Shown one piece after another: positions 8,730-17,239 of a stretch of DNA of 25,612 nucleotides (position 1 is the stretch's first letter; the number at the start of each line of letters is the position of its first letter). Location of the stretch: the NCBI GenBank assembly GCA_000969725.1, contig JXSR01S029507.1. One strand, given 5' to 3'. The translations under genes were made by a program, and so were the position numbers. A model generated the notes under the pieces. That model did not search any database. It saw nothing but the letters and a program-made list of their open reading frames with translations, and was not told the DNA's origin. Origin of the DNA: Ophiothrix spiculata. Lineage: Eukaryota > Echinodermata > Ophiuroidea > Amphilepidida > Ophiotrichidae.

Positions 8730-9043
8730 GGGCGCGTGTGGTCTAGCGGAACAGTGTAGGACTAATAATCAGAAGGTTGTGAATTCGAGCCCCGGTAGTG
8801 CCAACATGTTGTGAACCTGGGCAAATCACTTTATCACCCTTGCCTCGTCGAGCCAAGCGTTTTTGGGGAATATTACGATCTAAGTGCAGATAGCGAGTGC
8901 ACTTCTGCCTGGTAGCACCACTAACTGATGCGATATGATTGTGACAATTTCCTGATGGCAGCGGTAATAATAGGGAGCTGCGCTTTGAGATCTGTTTAGG
9001 TTATTAGGCGCTATATAAAAGCGTGCATATTATTATTATTATT
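8730..9043 (+). mobile_element. tRNA-derived SINE with (ATT)n tail
   Basis: The A-box-like TGGTCTAGCGG and B-box-like GAATTCGAGCCCC lie 35-40 bases apart, as in a tRNA promoter. They are followed by a body not related to tRNA (GTTGTGAACCTGGGCAAATC, GCCAAGCGTTTTTGGGGAA, TTATTAGGCGCTATATAAAA) and an (ATT)n tail. It does not fold as a working tRNA. Length is about 314 bp. It is the best preserved of the SINE copies here. Confidence 0.85.
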
Positions 9044-9287
9044 GGTCCGTATTCAGGGAATAACTTTATTCTAGATATTCTAGGAATAACTTTATTCCTG
9101 GTTTTGTCATTCTTGGGATACAGATAGCCCACAGTCCTGAGCTAAGTTGGATTTTATAAAACATGGAAAAACTAGTTTGTGGAATAACTTTATTTTTTGT
9201 TTGTGAATACCAAATGACGTCACCAATCAAAGAAATAAAATTTATTCCTGGAATAAAGTTACTCCCCTTTTGTGAATACGAGCCATT
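9043..9287. mobile_element. MITE inserted at the SINE tail
   Basis: The ends are ATTGGTCCGTATTCA on the left and AATGGCTCGTATTCA reverse-complemented on the right, with GGAATAACTTTATTC-type sequence inside both ends. Length is about 245 bp. It starts exactly where the (ATT)n tail of the preceding SINE stops and is bordered by TTA, a target that fits Harbinger-like or mariner-like insertion. No coding capacity. Confidence 0.75.
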
Positions 9288-9309
9288 AAGTATAACATAT
9301 GGCAGCCAT

Positions 9310-9590
9310 AGCATTGGGGAAGCAGGTAGCGCAGCAGTAATTCCCTCACTTTGCACCAATGAGCCCAGGGCTGTTGTTTGTTCAATTCCTGGTCTCAGCG
9401 CTGTATGTGCAATTGGTTGCCAGTCTTAACTTGCTTCCGCAGGTTTTTCTCCGGGCGCTCCGGTTTTCCTCCTGCATTTAAAACTGGCAATTAAATCTGA
9501 CCATCTGACAGAGGACCCTCATGGAAAGCAGTGCTAGACACTGATTAGGCTATCCTCTATAATATGTTATATTTAGCCATTGCAAATACA
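9310..9590 (+). mobile_element. second tRNA-derived SINE family
   Basis: A tRNA-like head GGTAGCGCAGCAGTAATTCC with B-box GTTCAATTCCTGG is followed by TTTTTCTCCGGGCGCTCCGG and TTTTCCTCCTGCATTTAAAA. This CTCCGG..CTCCGGTTTTCCTCC body is, from memory, shared by SINEs of several animals. It differs from the SINE at 8730. The 3' limit is uncertain. Confidence 0.65.
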
Positions 9591-9796
9591 ACTTTCTTGC
9601 ACTCTCATTGGCGGAGTTAAGTGTGAACATCCCATCTAAGATTATAGCCTCAACATTATGTTTAGGCTATGTTACCGCATGCATTTGGAAAGTTATTATC
9701 AACAGCACACATATACTTCTCCTAAAAGTGAGAAAACGCAGACATCTTTGGTTCATCAAATCTAATGGTGTGATCAGTAATTGCTAATTGGACTTA

Positions 9797-10165
9797 ACTC
9801 TGTAAACCTAGAAGTATGCAGCAAGCAATTAACAAACATAAACCAATATAACCATACGGGAAGTAAATTAGACCTTATTTTTTGAATCATAACACATATC
9901 CAATCTTACTGAACATTCAAATAAACTTATGTTCAATGTTTGTCCATGTGGTAGTCATAAAATTAGCCAAAAAAAAATACCAAAATCATGAAAGATTCAT
10001 GTTCAAAATATATTTTGGTCTTAATCAATCCTCATCAATCATTCTTAGTCTCTTACACAATACAAAACCACCAGGTAACAATGTTGTTGAATACAAGGGA
10101 TATGCATTGGATCTTGTAACAGAGTCTGATTGCTTGCTACATACTTCAAGGGTTGTAGAGAATAA
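9797..10165 (+). mobile_element. nonautonomous TIR element, copy 1 of a two-copy family
   Basis: The left end CTCTGTAAACCTAGAAGTATG with CAGCAAGCAAT is inverted at the right end (CTCTACAACCCTTGAAGTATG with TAGCAAGCAAT on the other strand). The interior aligns almost end to end with the reverse complement of 19264-19600. A 139-codon open frame across this element (9882-10301) has no family resemblance and is chance. Confidence 0.75.
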
Positions 10166-10244
10166 TTTGTCACCTTGCAAAAGTTTACCATGTCAGTTTT
10201 GTGACTCCTGTAAATTGTCACTATTTATGCTCTCAGAACTTAAT

Positions 10245-10470
10245 AACAAATTTAATCAGAAAATAAGTTGTGCTCATGTTTACCGACAGAGAACCAAGTA
10301 GTTATTTGTCATAAACTTTTATGAACAAGGAAAGCTCATTTGATAGATGGAGCTTTCCCTCTTTTTTTCAAGAAGCTGTAAAGAGAGGTTGTACTCATAT
10401 ATTTATTGACATAACAGAACCAAGTAGTTATAAATCATAAGTAAAAAGAGCTTTCCCTTGTTTTAAATCT
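10245..10470 (+). repeat. diverged tandem duplication, about 120 bp
   Basis: AGAACCAAGTAGTTAT..GTCATAA and GAGCTTTCCCT at 10262-10360 recur as AGAACCAAGTAGTTATAAAT and GAGCTTTCCCTTG at 10418-10462, each preceded by a GTTGTRCTCAT-type block. Confidence 0.6.
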
Positions 10471-10675
10471 TTGAAACAAACCATAATTGAATTTCCTCCA
10501 AATGTTAAAGAATTGTCCACTGTAAGACAATACTACATTGTATCAGTTGCACATTGGAATAAACCATGCATGTGTTTTGCTTCAAATTTCTCACAAAGCC
10601 ATCTGTCATCTCAATTGTGTATCATCCTTGGCATTATGTGAACATATTTAATAAGTAGCAAATGTGACATAATAA

Positions 10676-11108
10676 TATGTGACCCGTCATATCGAAAGGT
10701 ACCTTAAGGTCTGCAAAATCCAATTTGAAAGCTGAGATTTTAAGCTTTAAAATGACACCTTGATTTTGGTTATTGGATGTTCGGTTGCGAAGTTACACTC
10801 AAATTGGTAAAAGGCATCGGGCTGATTCGGAAAACTATAGTTCTGAGAAAATCGAGTTAAAAGTTTTTGTACTTAGTAAATCTTGAATGGAGAGAGGATT
10901 TTTAGCTTGGTTTTTAATACATTTTACCTAATGCTTTGGATGTTGGAACCTGATTAATATGATAGAATACACTTCAATGATAACCTTTCTGATGAAATTA
11001 GAAATTCGACCTTGGACGTGATTTTTGACTATGATTAGCTTCAATGGCCCGTATCTCGTAATGTACTATGCCGGTATTAAGGTACCTTTCGATATGACGA
11101 TCCACATA
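10676..11108. mobile_element. MITE with about 32-bp terminal inverted repeats
   Basis: The left end reads TATGTGACCC then GTCATATCGAAAGGTACCTT. The right end reads, inverted, TATGTGGATC then the same GTCATATCGAAAGGTACCTT. Length is about 433 bp. No transposase. Confidence 0.85.
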
Positions 11109-11406
11109 TATATTAACAGATTTGATTTGCATAACATTACAGCTTGTCAACAGGTACAGAGATTATATAAATTGATAATGATAATGGAAATTCAAGAACT
11201 AATGAGTTAATTTAATGCTAAATGATTTGATTTGATATGTTGTAGTCATAAAAATACCTATGTGTTTAAAATCATATGGGTTTCCTTTCAATTCTCAAAT
11301 TGCAAAAGGAACAAACGGGGATCACATTTTATGTCTCATCTCAGGTGTTTCAATTAGCATTGATGAGGTCTGGTTTTGCTATTACAGAGTCATGTGATAT
11401 GGAGTA

Positions 11407-11599
11407 ATGCTTGACATTAAGCACATTGACCATGTCCCAAATTCCAGAATTTCCACAATTTTGTATGTGAATACTGAGCCTTTGATAAACCGGGTTACAG
11501 TTGCTGCAGCTTAAGTTTCTTGGCCGTATGCTAAGAAAGCCTGATGAGGAATCCTGCATGTCGTATGCTCTCTACGCTCCTTTACGAGAAGGAATCCAG
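11407..11599 (+). mobile_element. LINE A, C-terminal coding fragment (part 1)
   Basis: The fragment reads LDIKHIDHVPNSRI, then NTEPLINRVT, then after one frame change near 11510 QLKFLGRMLRKPDEESCMSY and ALYAPLREG. This is the pattern downstream of the reverse transcriptase in many non-LTR elements (NTEPL..R.RQLKFLGHILR.P..YALY.P). It is broken off at 11599 by an inserted element and resumes at 11781. It is a dead copy. Confidence 0.7.
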
Positions 11600-11780
11600 C
11601 AGAGATGCCACTTTTCAGGTTTTAACCTGAAATCAGGTTTTTTAAAGCTCAAACCATGATTTCAGGTTTTTTTATGATCTCAAATTGACATATTTTCAAA
11701 TATTTTCGGTCCTTTCTGGAGTATGTTTCGAGAATTGATGGCTTTTTCAGTTTTTTCTAATAAAATCAGTGGTATCTCTG
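11600..11780. mobile_element. hAT-like MITE inserted in LINE A
   Basis: The inverted ends are CAGAGATGCCACTTTTCAGG and CAGAGATACCACTGATTTTA (reverse-complemented), with ATCCAG repeated directly outside both (11594-11599 and 11781-11786). LINE A reading resumes on the far side (PGQQAT then SQKLL), which confirms that this is an insertion. CAG..ends fit hAT, but only 6 bases of flanking repeat are exact where 8 are usual. Confidence 0.7.
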
Positions 11781-11875
11781 ATCCAGGCCAGCAGGCAACC
11801 CCAAATCTGTCCTGCAGCCAAAAACTGTTATAGAGCTTTATAGGGCAAGTCCAAGCTAATGGTTCCCATTTTCTG
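11781..11875 (+). mobile_element. LINE A, part 2
   Basis: PGQQATPNLSCSQKLL continues the PGRQ-type motif that follows YALY.P..GR in related LINEs. The match then fades into a stretch with repeated TACGTA motifs. Confidence 0.45.
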
Positions 11876-12424
11876 ATGTCCATACGTAACATGAGGATGG
11901 TATAACATCAATAATAAGAATCTCAGCACAGAACTAAAATGTCCTGGTGGTTGTATTTAGGGAGAGCGTTGTTAGTTGTTAAAATGGTTTAAATTTACTC
12001 AAGCATATCTGAGAACCATTAAGAAGTTTACATTTGTTACGTATTGGACATGTTACGTATTGGACATTATAAATTTCAAATTACTCAAAATACTGATAAT
12101 TTATGAAAATGATTTACACATTAAAAGATGGGTACTTCGATGTGGTCAAAATCTGAGAGGTTACTTAAGAAAATACAAACTTTTTTTCTTCAAGTTCAAC
12201 CATCAAAAAATTGTGTTACGTATGGACGTCTGCTCCAGTCTCATACGTATGACATCGTTATCAAACATATCTCATTAGTAATTCTGCAAATTATGTTGAT
12301 CTTATATGAATGGTGTACTTTATCGATAAATGCCCATCTATAAGTCACAAAAAGAAATTCTAAGAGTTAAATCTGTAGGAGATAATGGTATTGATGTCTC
12401 CGATTTGTCCCATACGTAATATGC
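11876..12424. other. unclassified insert in LINE A with repeated TACGTA motifs
   Basis: About 550 bases separate LINE A part 2 from its 3' end. Six TACGTA sites occur in it, most as TTACGTATGGAC or its complement: near 11879, 12037, 12053, 12214, 12243 and 12409. The outermost two (TGTCCATACGTAAC and TGTCCCATACGTAAT) are in the same orientation. A direct duplication of TTACGTATTGGACATG lies at 12036-12067. Confidence 0.4.
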
Positions 12425-12469
12425 ATGTTAACTTGGAATGCGCATACCATGTGGTAACTAAAGCCTGCT

Positions 12470-12580
12470 TGTTAATAACCTGGCTCAAAACTTGAGTGAT
12501 TGGAGAAACCTTGTGATCGTTTTATGTGCTGCCAACCGATGATGATGATGATGATGATGATGATAATGAAGACGACGACA
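12470..12580 (+). mobile_element. LINE A 3' end with (GAT)n tail
   Basis: NNLAQNLSDWRNLVIVLCAA then NR and a TGA stop matches the typical end of such LINE proteins (DR..WR.LV..CSAAD). The stop at 12540-12542 is itself the first unit of a (GAT)n tail, 12538-12563, followed by GACGACGAC. A trinucleotide tail of this kind is a hallmark of certain non-LTR elements. Confidence 0.7.
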
Positions 12581-12584
12581 ATAT

Positions 12585-13090
12585 GTAACAAAGGTCGTCA
12601 TTACATTACTTGTATACTTGAGTTACCTAATATTTGGTGCAAAAAATAGGGAATAGCAGGGAAACAGTTGTTATATCAGTTGCAATATTATTTCAAGTAA
12701 TAATGGAGGTTTTGTGGTGAAATTATTTTCTGGTTACCAAATATTTAGGGACTAATTTATGTAATGCCAAATATTTGGTGATTTTGACCACCAAGGAATC
12801 ACAATAGAACTAATTTTACAATGAATATTTGTTGCACACATCTATTTGGTTACTCTTAAAAAGGTAATGGATCAGCTCTTTAAGTCATGTCATTTAATAT
12901 GATTGTTGGAAATTCTGGTATTTTAATGATACTTATATTATCAGGAAATTATCCCTCATCATCTCATCAGTTTATTTGACTACAAAACAAGTCTACAAAA
13001 CACTTGTTTTGTATACATCTGTGTGTGAAAGATCATAAAATTCTTAGTCAAATGAGTATGATTCTACTTCAAAATGGTTATAAGACAAAA
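12585..13090. other. intergenic AT-rich DNA with small palindromes
   Basis: CCAAATATTTGG-like palindromes occur at about 12630, 12738 and 12768, and a hairpin ACAAAACAAGT/ACTTGTTTTGT lies at 12981-13012. No gene seen. Confidence 0.4.
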
Positions 13091-13097
13091 TGTCTTA

Positions 13098-13378
13098 CAT
13101 GAGACCGTCCATTCCAAACCAGCCGTAAATACAGCTTCAAAGATCAGTAAACCTATATTTTCTGTTGATTGTCCTAAATGTATACAGATAAATTTCATAT
13201 TTCTGATAATTTTCTTGAAATTGAACTTTGCTGATGTTTTGAAGTAAGCACAAAGATTGTGAATCTTGTCAAGAAAATTATTTCAACAAATTACAACCTT
13301 GCTTCACGTGTACTTTCATCTGTAGTGCAAATGCGGCATTTACGGCTCATCTCATATGAGATAGACAGTCACATAGAG
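13098..13378. mobile_element. probable diverged MITE
   Basis: GAGACCGTCCATTCC..CAGCCGTAAATACAGC at the left is matched, inverted, by GTGACTGTCTATCTC..GAGCCGTAAATGCCGC at the right, which includes a CATCTCATATGAGAT palindrome. The similarity is moderate. Confidence 0.4.
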
Positions 13379-13681
13379 TGTTAAACCTGGTGTTTGTGCA
13401 CAGTGGGATGTAGAATTATACACACATCTGATACAAACTGCTCTATGGAATTGGAATTATGTTATAGTGAATAGGGGTTTACGTTTTCCCAATAATGCTG
13501 TTTCTTCTCACCGATATTCTGACATTTGATCCAAGTAATGTATTATTCCACAATTGTATGGCAAAAATTGATGTTATTTACCTGCACATGAAAACAACTC
13601 AATGTTGTGTTTGCAAGTATGTCTGATATATAAAATTTTTAATAAGGTTAAATCAGACGCCGCAATTTCAGCAGTATTTAA

Positions 13682-14042
13682 TTTATAGGGCCGAGCGGAC
13701 CTACCTCATACGCAGCACAATGATCTAAAAATTTTGCGCACGGTGAAAACAATCAATACTTGAGCCAGGCATCCCCTCATTTTCTTTATTTTTTAGCGAG
13801 AAGGAAATATGTGAAATGATCAGCTGTTTGTTATTTTGTTGTGGTTTGAATTCCATACATCTCATATGATTTTGAGATCAAAATATTTGAAAATTTCCTA
13901 AAATCAATCAAAGTTTCCGCCAGCTGGCATTTTCTCCATTGAGTTGAATGGGAAGTCGGCAAATTAATGTTTTCACTGCGTTAAGTTGGGCAAACGTCCC
14001 GGATGTGAACAAAACTCCCGGATGTCCGCTCCTTCCTATATT
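13682..14042. mobile_element. probable MITE with GAGCGGAC ends
   Basis: TATAGGGCCGAGCGGACCTA on the left and TATAGGAAGGAGCGGACATC (reverse-complemented right end) align, and so do inner blocks CGGTGAAAACAATCAAT and CAGTGAAAACATTAAT. The interior is not coding. Confidence 0.5.
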
Positions 14043-14224
14043 TGTAATGATTTTCATGGAATGAAATCACAGAACCCCTCCCACTATGTCCATTTTGATC
14101 TTGCAAGGAACTTTGTATATAAATTATATTTATGTCTTGGTCTCACATTGTGCCAAATCTAAGACCATAGGGATTTGATTATATTGGTTAAACAGCCATA
14201 TTGCAAACTATTTTGTGCATCATG

Positions 14225-14345
14225 ATACTGTTGAGTACTGTGGTGCAGTGATTAGAGCATTGGATTTGCAAGCAAAATGTTAGGGGTTCAAACCTTGGTT
14301 CAACCACCACAGTGTTTCATACTTGAGCAAGACTCTTTCTCCATG
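14225..14345 (+). mobile_element. tRNA-derived SINE head, third family
   Basis: TGGTGCAGTGATTAGAGC (A box) and GGGGTTCAAACCTTGG (B box) are spaced as in a tRNA, and a GAGCAAGACTCTTTCTCC body start follows. The anticodon arm does not pair over 5 bp with a 7-base loop, so it is not called a tRNA gene. The 3' limit is not clear. Confidence 0.55.
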
Positions 14346-14349
14346 TTGT

Positions 14350-14905
14350 TGCTCCCAAAAGAAGATATCAGGACCTTCCCATCATGCCTAGCTTCAAATA
14401 GGATATTTGTACATTTCGTGCAAAATTCATCACTAAAGCTTGAAACAATTTCCTGTACAAAAAATCCTATAGGAAGAAATGCATGATGGGATGGTCTTGA
14501 AATCTTCTCTTGTTCCTCCCCACCCAGCTAACAGAAATGGGTACCAGAATGTAAATAGTACTGAGAAGATAGATACGACTCATGCAGTAGCAGAATTCGG
14601 CATGTTTTCCAACTAACACATACTTGAGTACACACATCCTGATCCTAATGCATTATGCATGTATAACTTTTGACAATGTTTGTTTGATATTACATTTTCA
14701 TTTTATTTATGAATGTATGTTTCATAGATGATTTAGGTTAAATTATTGAAGAACTTAATTTCATGTCATTATATTTAAGAAGAAATGTTTGCTAATGAAA
14801 TTTTCAGATGTTAATAAAGACTTGTTATTTAAAATATATATTTTAGTTTCTAATTGATTTTTTTCTTGATCACACAACACGAGGTGGTTACAGGAGTTAC
14901 ATTAT
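14350..14905. other. intergenic, nothing recognised
   Basis: There are short inverted blocks around TCAGGACCTTCCCATCATGC and GCATGATGGGATGGTCTTGA (14369-14503), which may be the ends of another small element. Otherwise AT-rich DNA. Confidence 0.35.
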
Positions 14906-14917
14906 AAGAATTGTAAT

Positions 14918-15118
14918 CAGTGTTCCCGCTAAGGTTTTTGAGCTTGCGCCAATTTGAGCAAGTTTGACAAAGTTTAAGAGGTGCTTGCGCCAAAATCATG
15001 AGCTGTGACTGAAAATTGGGTCAATAAACCTAGAAAAATATCTTTCTCACACACTTTCAGAAACTTGTTGTGCCAATTTCCACTGCCCCTGCGCCATACG
15101 GCCTTAGCGGAAACAATG
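14918..15118. mobile_element. hAT-type MITE with exact 8-bp target duplication
   Basis: The ends are CAGTGTTCCCGCTAAGG and, inverted, CATTGTTTCCGCTAAGG. ATTGTAAT flanks both sides exactly (14910-14917 and 15119-15126). Eight-base duplications and CAG-type ends define the hAT superfamily. The 201-bp body has no transposase. Confidence 0.9.
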
Positions 15119-15154
15119 ATTGTAATACTGTTTGAATTTAAACTAATTTTCTGC

Positions 15155-15333
15155 AACCGGCCAGGGTAGATTTTTCTTGGGAAAATTCCCACAGATGGTA
15201 CTACTGCACAGCTTGGTAACCCATTCCACAATTGTATAGTTCTCTTTTCACAAGGACACAAATATCTTTTTTTCATAAAGTAATTGTGTCCTGTTCTTTT
15301 ATTTTTCAGAACAAGAATAAAATCACAAATCAT
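15155..15333 (-). mobile_element. LINE C, C-terminal fragment
   Basis: The minus strand reads RTGHNYFMKKRYLCPCEKR, then TIQLWNGLPSCAVVPSVGIF. LWN.LP..VV.APSV..F is the conserved end of CR1/L2/Jockey-type reverse-transcriptase proteins. It lies next to LINE B on the same strand but covers the same part of the protein, so it is a separate copy. Confidence 0.65.
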
Positions 15334-15393
15334 TAAAGATCATTCAAAAATTACAAGCAAGCAAGCAGCGTATATTGAAGTCATAACTACATG

Positions 15394-15570
15394 TCAAATA
15401 ACTGTTCTGATGAAGAACGAATGCTTGAATGCATTGATTGAAAAGTACACAAGTTGTTTCTTGAAAACATGGCTATTACGAGTTGACTGGTGTGGTGCAG
15501 GAATGACTTGAGGTGGAAAAGGAATTCTGACGATGTTGAATCTTGCAGTAGAGAGTCGCATCATGAAGTA
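15394..15570 (-). mobile_element. LINE B, downstream part
   Basis: The minus strand is open for 58 codons: ARFNIVRIPFPPQVIPAP, then HQSTRNSHVFKKQLVYFSIN, then AFKHSFFIRTVI and a stop at 15394-15396. The order IPAP..STR..H..INAFKHSFF.RTV is that of CR1/L2-type LINE ends, and it continues the peptide that stops at 16637. Confidence 0.65.
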
Positions 15571-16636
15571 CAGGGTGTATCTAAATGATTAGTACTCAGA
15601 ATAAATAAATGTATAAAAATACTTCCCGTTCCATTTTGAAACTTGAAATTATCTGAGTTGGTAGTACATTTCTTTGTCTTTAATTTGCAAAAAGAATGAG
15701 AGCATTTTGTTTCCAAGAACGGGAGGATTCTGTAAAGGCACCAGTTTTGAAAACTTGACACAGATTTGATTTGTTGCCTTTCCATTTCAATGAAGACAGA
15801 AATCTATAACTCTGTCTGCGAGAGATTTTAGTTTATATTTTCTACCTTAAAATATAATTTTACTTTCAAAATTGTCAAAATCTAATGTTGAGAGCTCTGT
15901 TTGACTTCTCATTCCATGAAGAAAGAACTTAATGATTATGCGAAATACTTGCTATTGATTAGATAGAAAATGTTACCTATCTTTTAAATGGAGATACTAC
16001 GTGAGGCGTTAAGACCTTCAAATCTCTTGTCTTTATTTAAATAAAGATGTCTCTTTATAATTTTTTTCACAAAATAAGTTCATGGCAGTAAATAATTTGT
16101 AGAAATGCTTAATCTATTAAAATATTTATGGATATCTACTTGCAATAATTCTGTGAGATGCCTATTGCATGCTTCTGATTGTCATTTAACGATAACTTTC
16201 TGATATTGCAAATTGGCAAATCATGCACTTATACGGAACTCGATTCAATTTGAAAATTGCCTAGTAAAACACCAAACAACATCCATTCTCCCTGTTTCCT
16301 GATAATTTGTGGCTATTAATGTCGTATGAGAAACAATTTTACTTCAAATGTCTTGGGCTGTTCCACTTGACTAATCACATGTAAACATTTACAAGTTGGA
16401 TATCTTGATTTAGGTATTAGCTAATTATTACCCGTGGCGAGTTTGTAAAATGACATAATTTCTTCTAACTGACATAAACTCCGATTGCGTGCATCAATTT
16501 TCAGACTTCTTTTTTTAAATGGAAGGTATTGAATTGGTCTTTTATATCCATGAAAAAAATTATGCTAGCATTTATAGATTTTGTGTAAAAGAATCACAAA
16601 GTCAAAGTTGAGTACTAATCATTTTGATACACACTG
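15571..16636. mobile_element. mariner-type nonautonomous element, 1.07 kb, inside LINE B
   Basis: The ends are CAGGGTGTATCTAAATGATT then AGTACTCA, and inverted CAGTGTGTATCAAAATGATT then AGTACTCA. CAGGGTGT..CAAAA is typical of mariner/Tc1 termini. TA precedes the left end (15569-15570); on the right a TA lies one or two bases off. The interior is AT-rich and no transposase remnant was recognised. Confidence 0.8.
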
Positions 16637-16815
16637 TTATAATGTCGGGTTTGAAGTGTGTCCCATCCCAGATCTGTCCTCATGGCAGTGACACGTAAAG
16701 TACGCCAATAGCCCCTGGTGCAAAACCTGGCAGCTGCATTCTGGACAGCCTCAATATGTTTTGATCCATTGGTGGTGTGAGGTGATCATGCATTCCAAGC
16801 ATATTCAAGCTTACC
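16637..16815 (-). mobile_element. LINE B, upstream part
   Basis: The minus strand reads KLEYAWNA, one stop where Trp is usual, SPHTTNGSKHIEAVQNAAAR, then FCTRGYWRTLRVTAMRTDLG and WDTLQTRH. VQ..AARF.T.Y.RT.SVTAM..DLGW.TLQ.R is the well-known block after the catalytic region of CR1/L2/Jockey-type reverse transcriptases. The reading is cut at 16637 by the mariner-type element. Confidence 0.8.
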
Positions 16816-16905
16816 TACATAACTATCTACTTACAAACTTACTCCTATTTGACAGGTTGTTTTCATGAAATGATGTTCTTTTGCAAAGGGTGAACATTTG
16901 CTTGT

Positions 16906-16911
16906 TTTAAT
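16906..16911 (-). promoter_or_regulatory. possible poly(A) signal ATTAAA for TTC19
   Basis: On the minus strand ATTAAA lies 177 bases past the TTC19 stop. A canonical AATAAA on this strand first appears near 16032, inside the mariner-type element. Confidence 0.3.
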
Positions 16912-17087
16912 AAATACCAGAACTCACAACCTCCAGATGACCTATCTCGGCTATTTCAATACGTGTATGAGTGATACCTATGTTCCACAAACTGGAGTTT
17001 GTTGTTGAATATAGCATGCAATTGTTTTATGGTTAAATTATAAATAGGCCTACTACAAATATTTCCATTTAAGGCACTATTCTGGGC

Positions 17088-17239
17088 TCATGATGCCTTT
17101 GATGTTTTCTTTTTAATGTGTACATCTGTTTCTAATTGAGCCATTTTGTTTTTGATAACCACAACAGTTCTTGCATCCCCTTGTCTCTCCGATTCTTTCA
17201 AAGCTTTCCTATACAGTCTTCTTGCCTCATCAAAATGAC
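17088..17239 (-). CDS. TTC19: TTC19 last coding exon
   Basis: The exon completes a Gly codon and reads HFDEARRLYRKALKESERQG, then DARTVVVIKNKMAQLETDVH and IKKKTSKAS, with a stop at 17088-17090. HFDEARRLYRKAL is the first helix pair of the last TPR. A basic tail follows, as in vertebrate TTC19. The acceptor is TTTGTTTTTCAACAG. Confidence 0.87.

Noticed and set aside
8730-8805. tRNA gene
   Set aside because: Only the promoter boxes are tRNA-like. The unit continues into a SINE body with an (ATT)n tail.
9882-10301. 139-codon open frame on the + strand
   Set aside because: It lies across a TIR element that has an inverted, frame-broken second copy at 19264-19605, and the peptide shows no family motif.
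14225-14290. tRNA gene
   Set aside because: The A and B boxes are good but the anticodon arm and acceptor stem do not pair; a SINE body follows.
15284-15511. 75-codon + strand open frame preceded by a good acceptor-like TTTTATTTTTCAG
   Set aside because: It is antisense to LINE B and LINE C coding remnants, which explain the openness.
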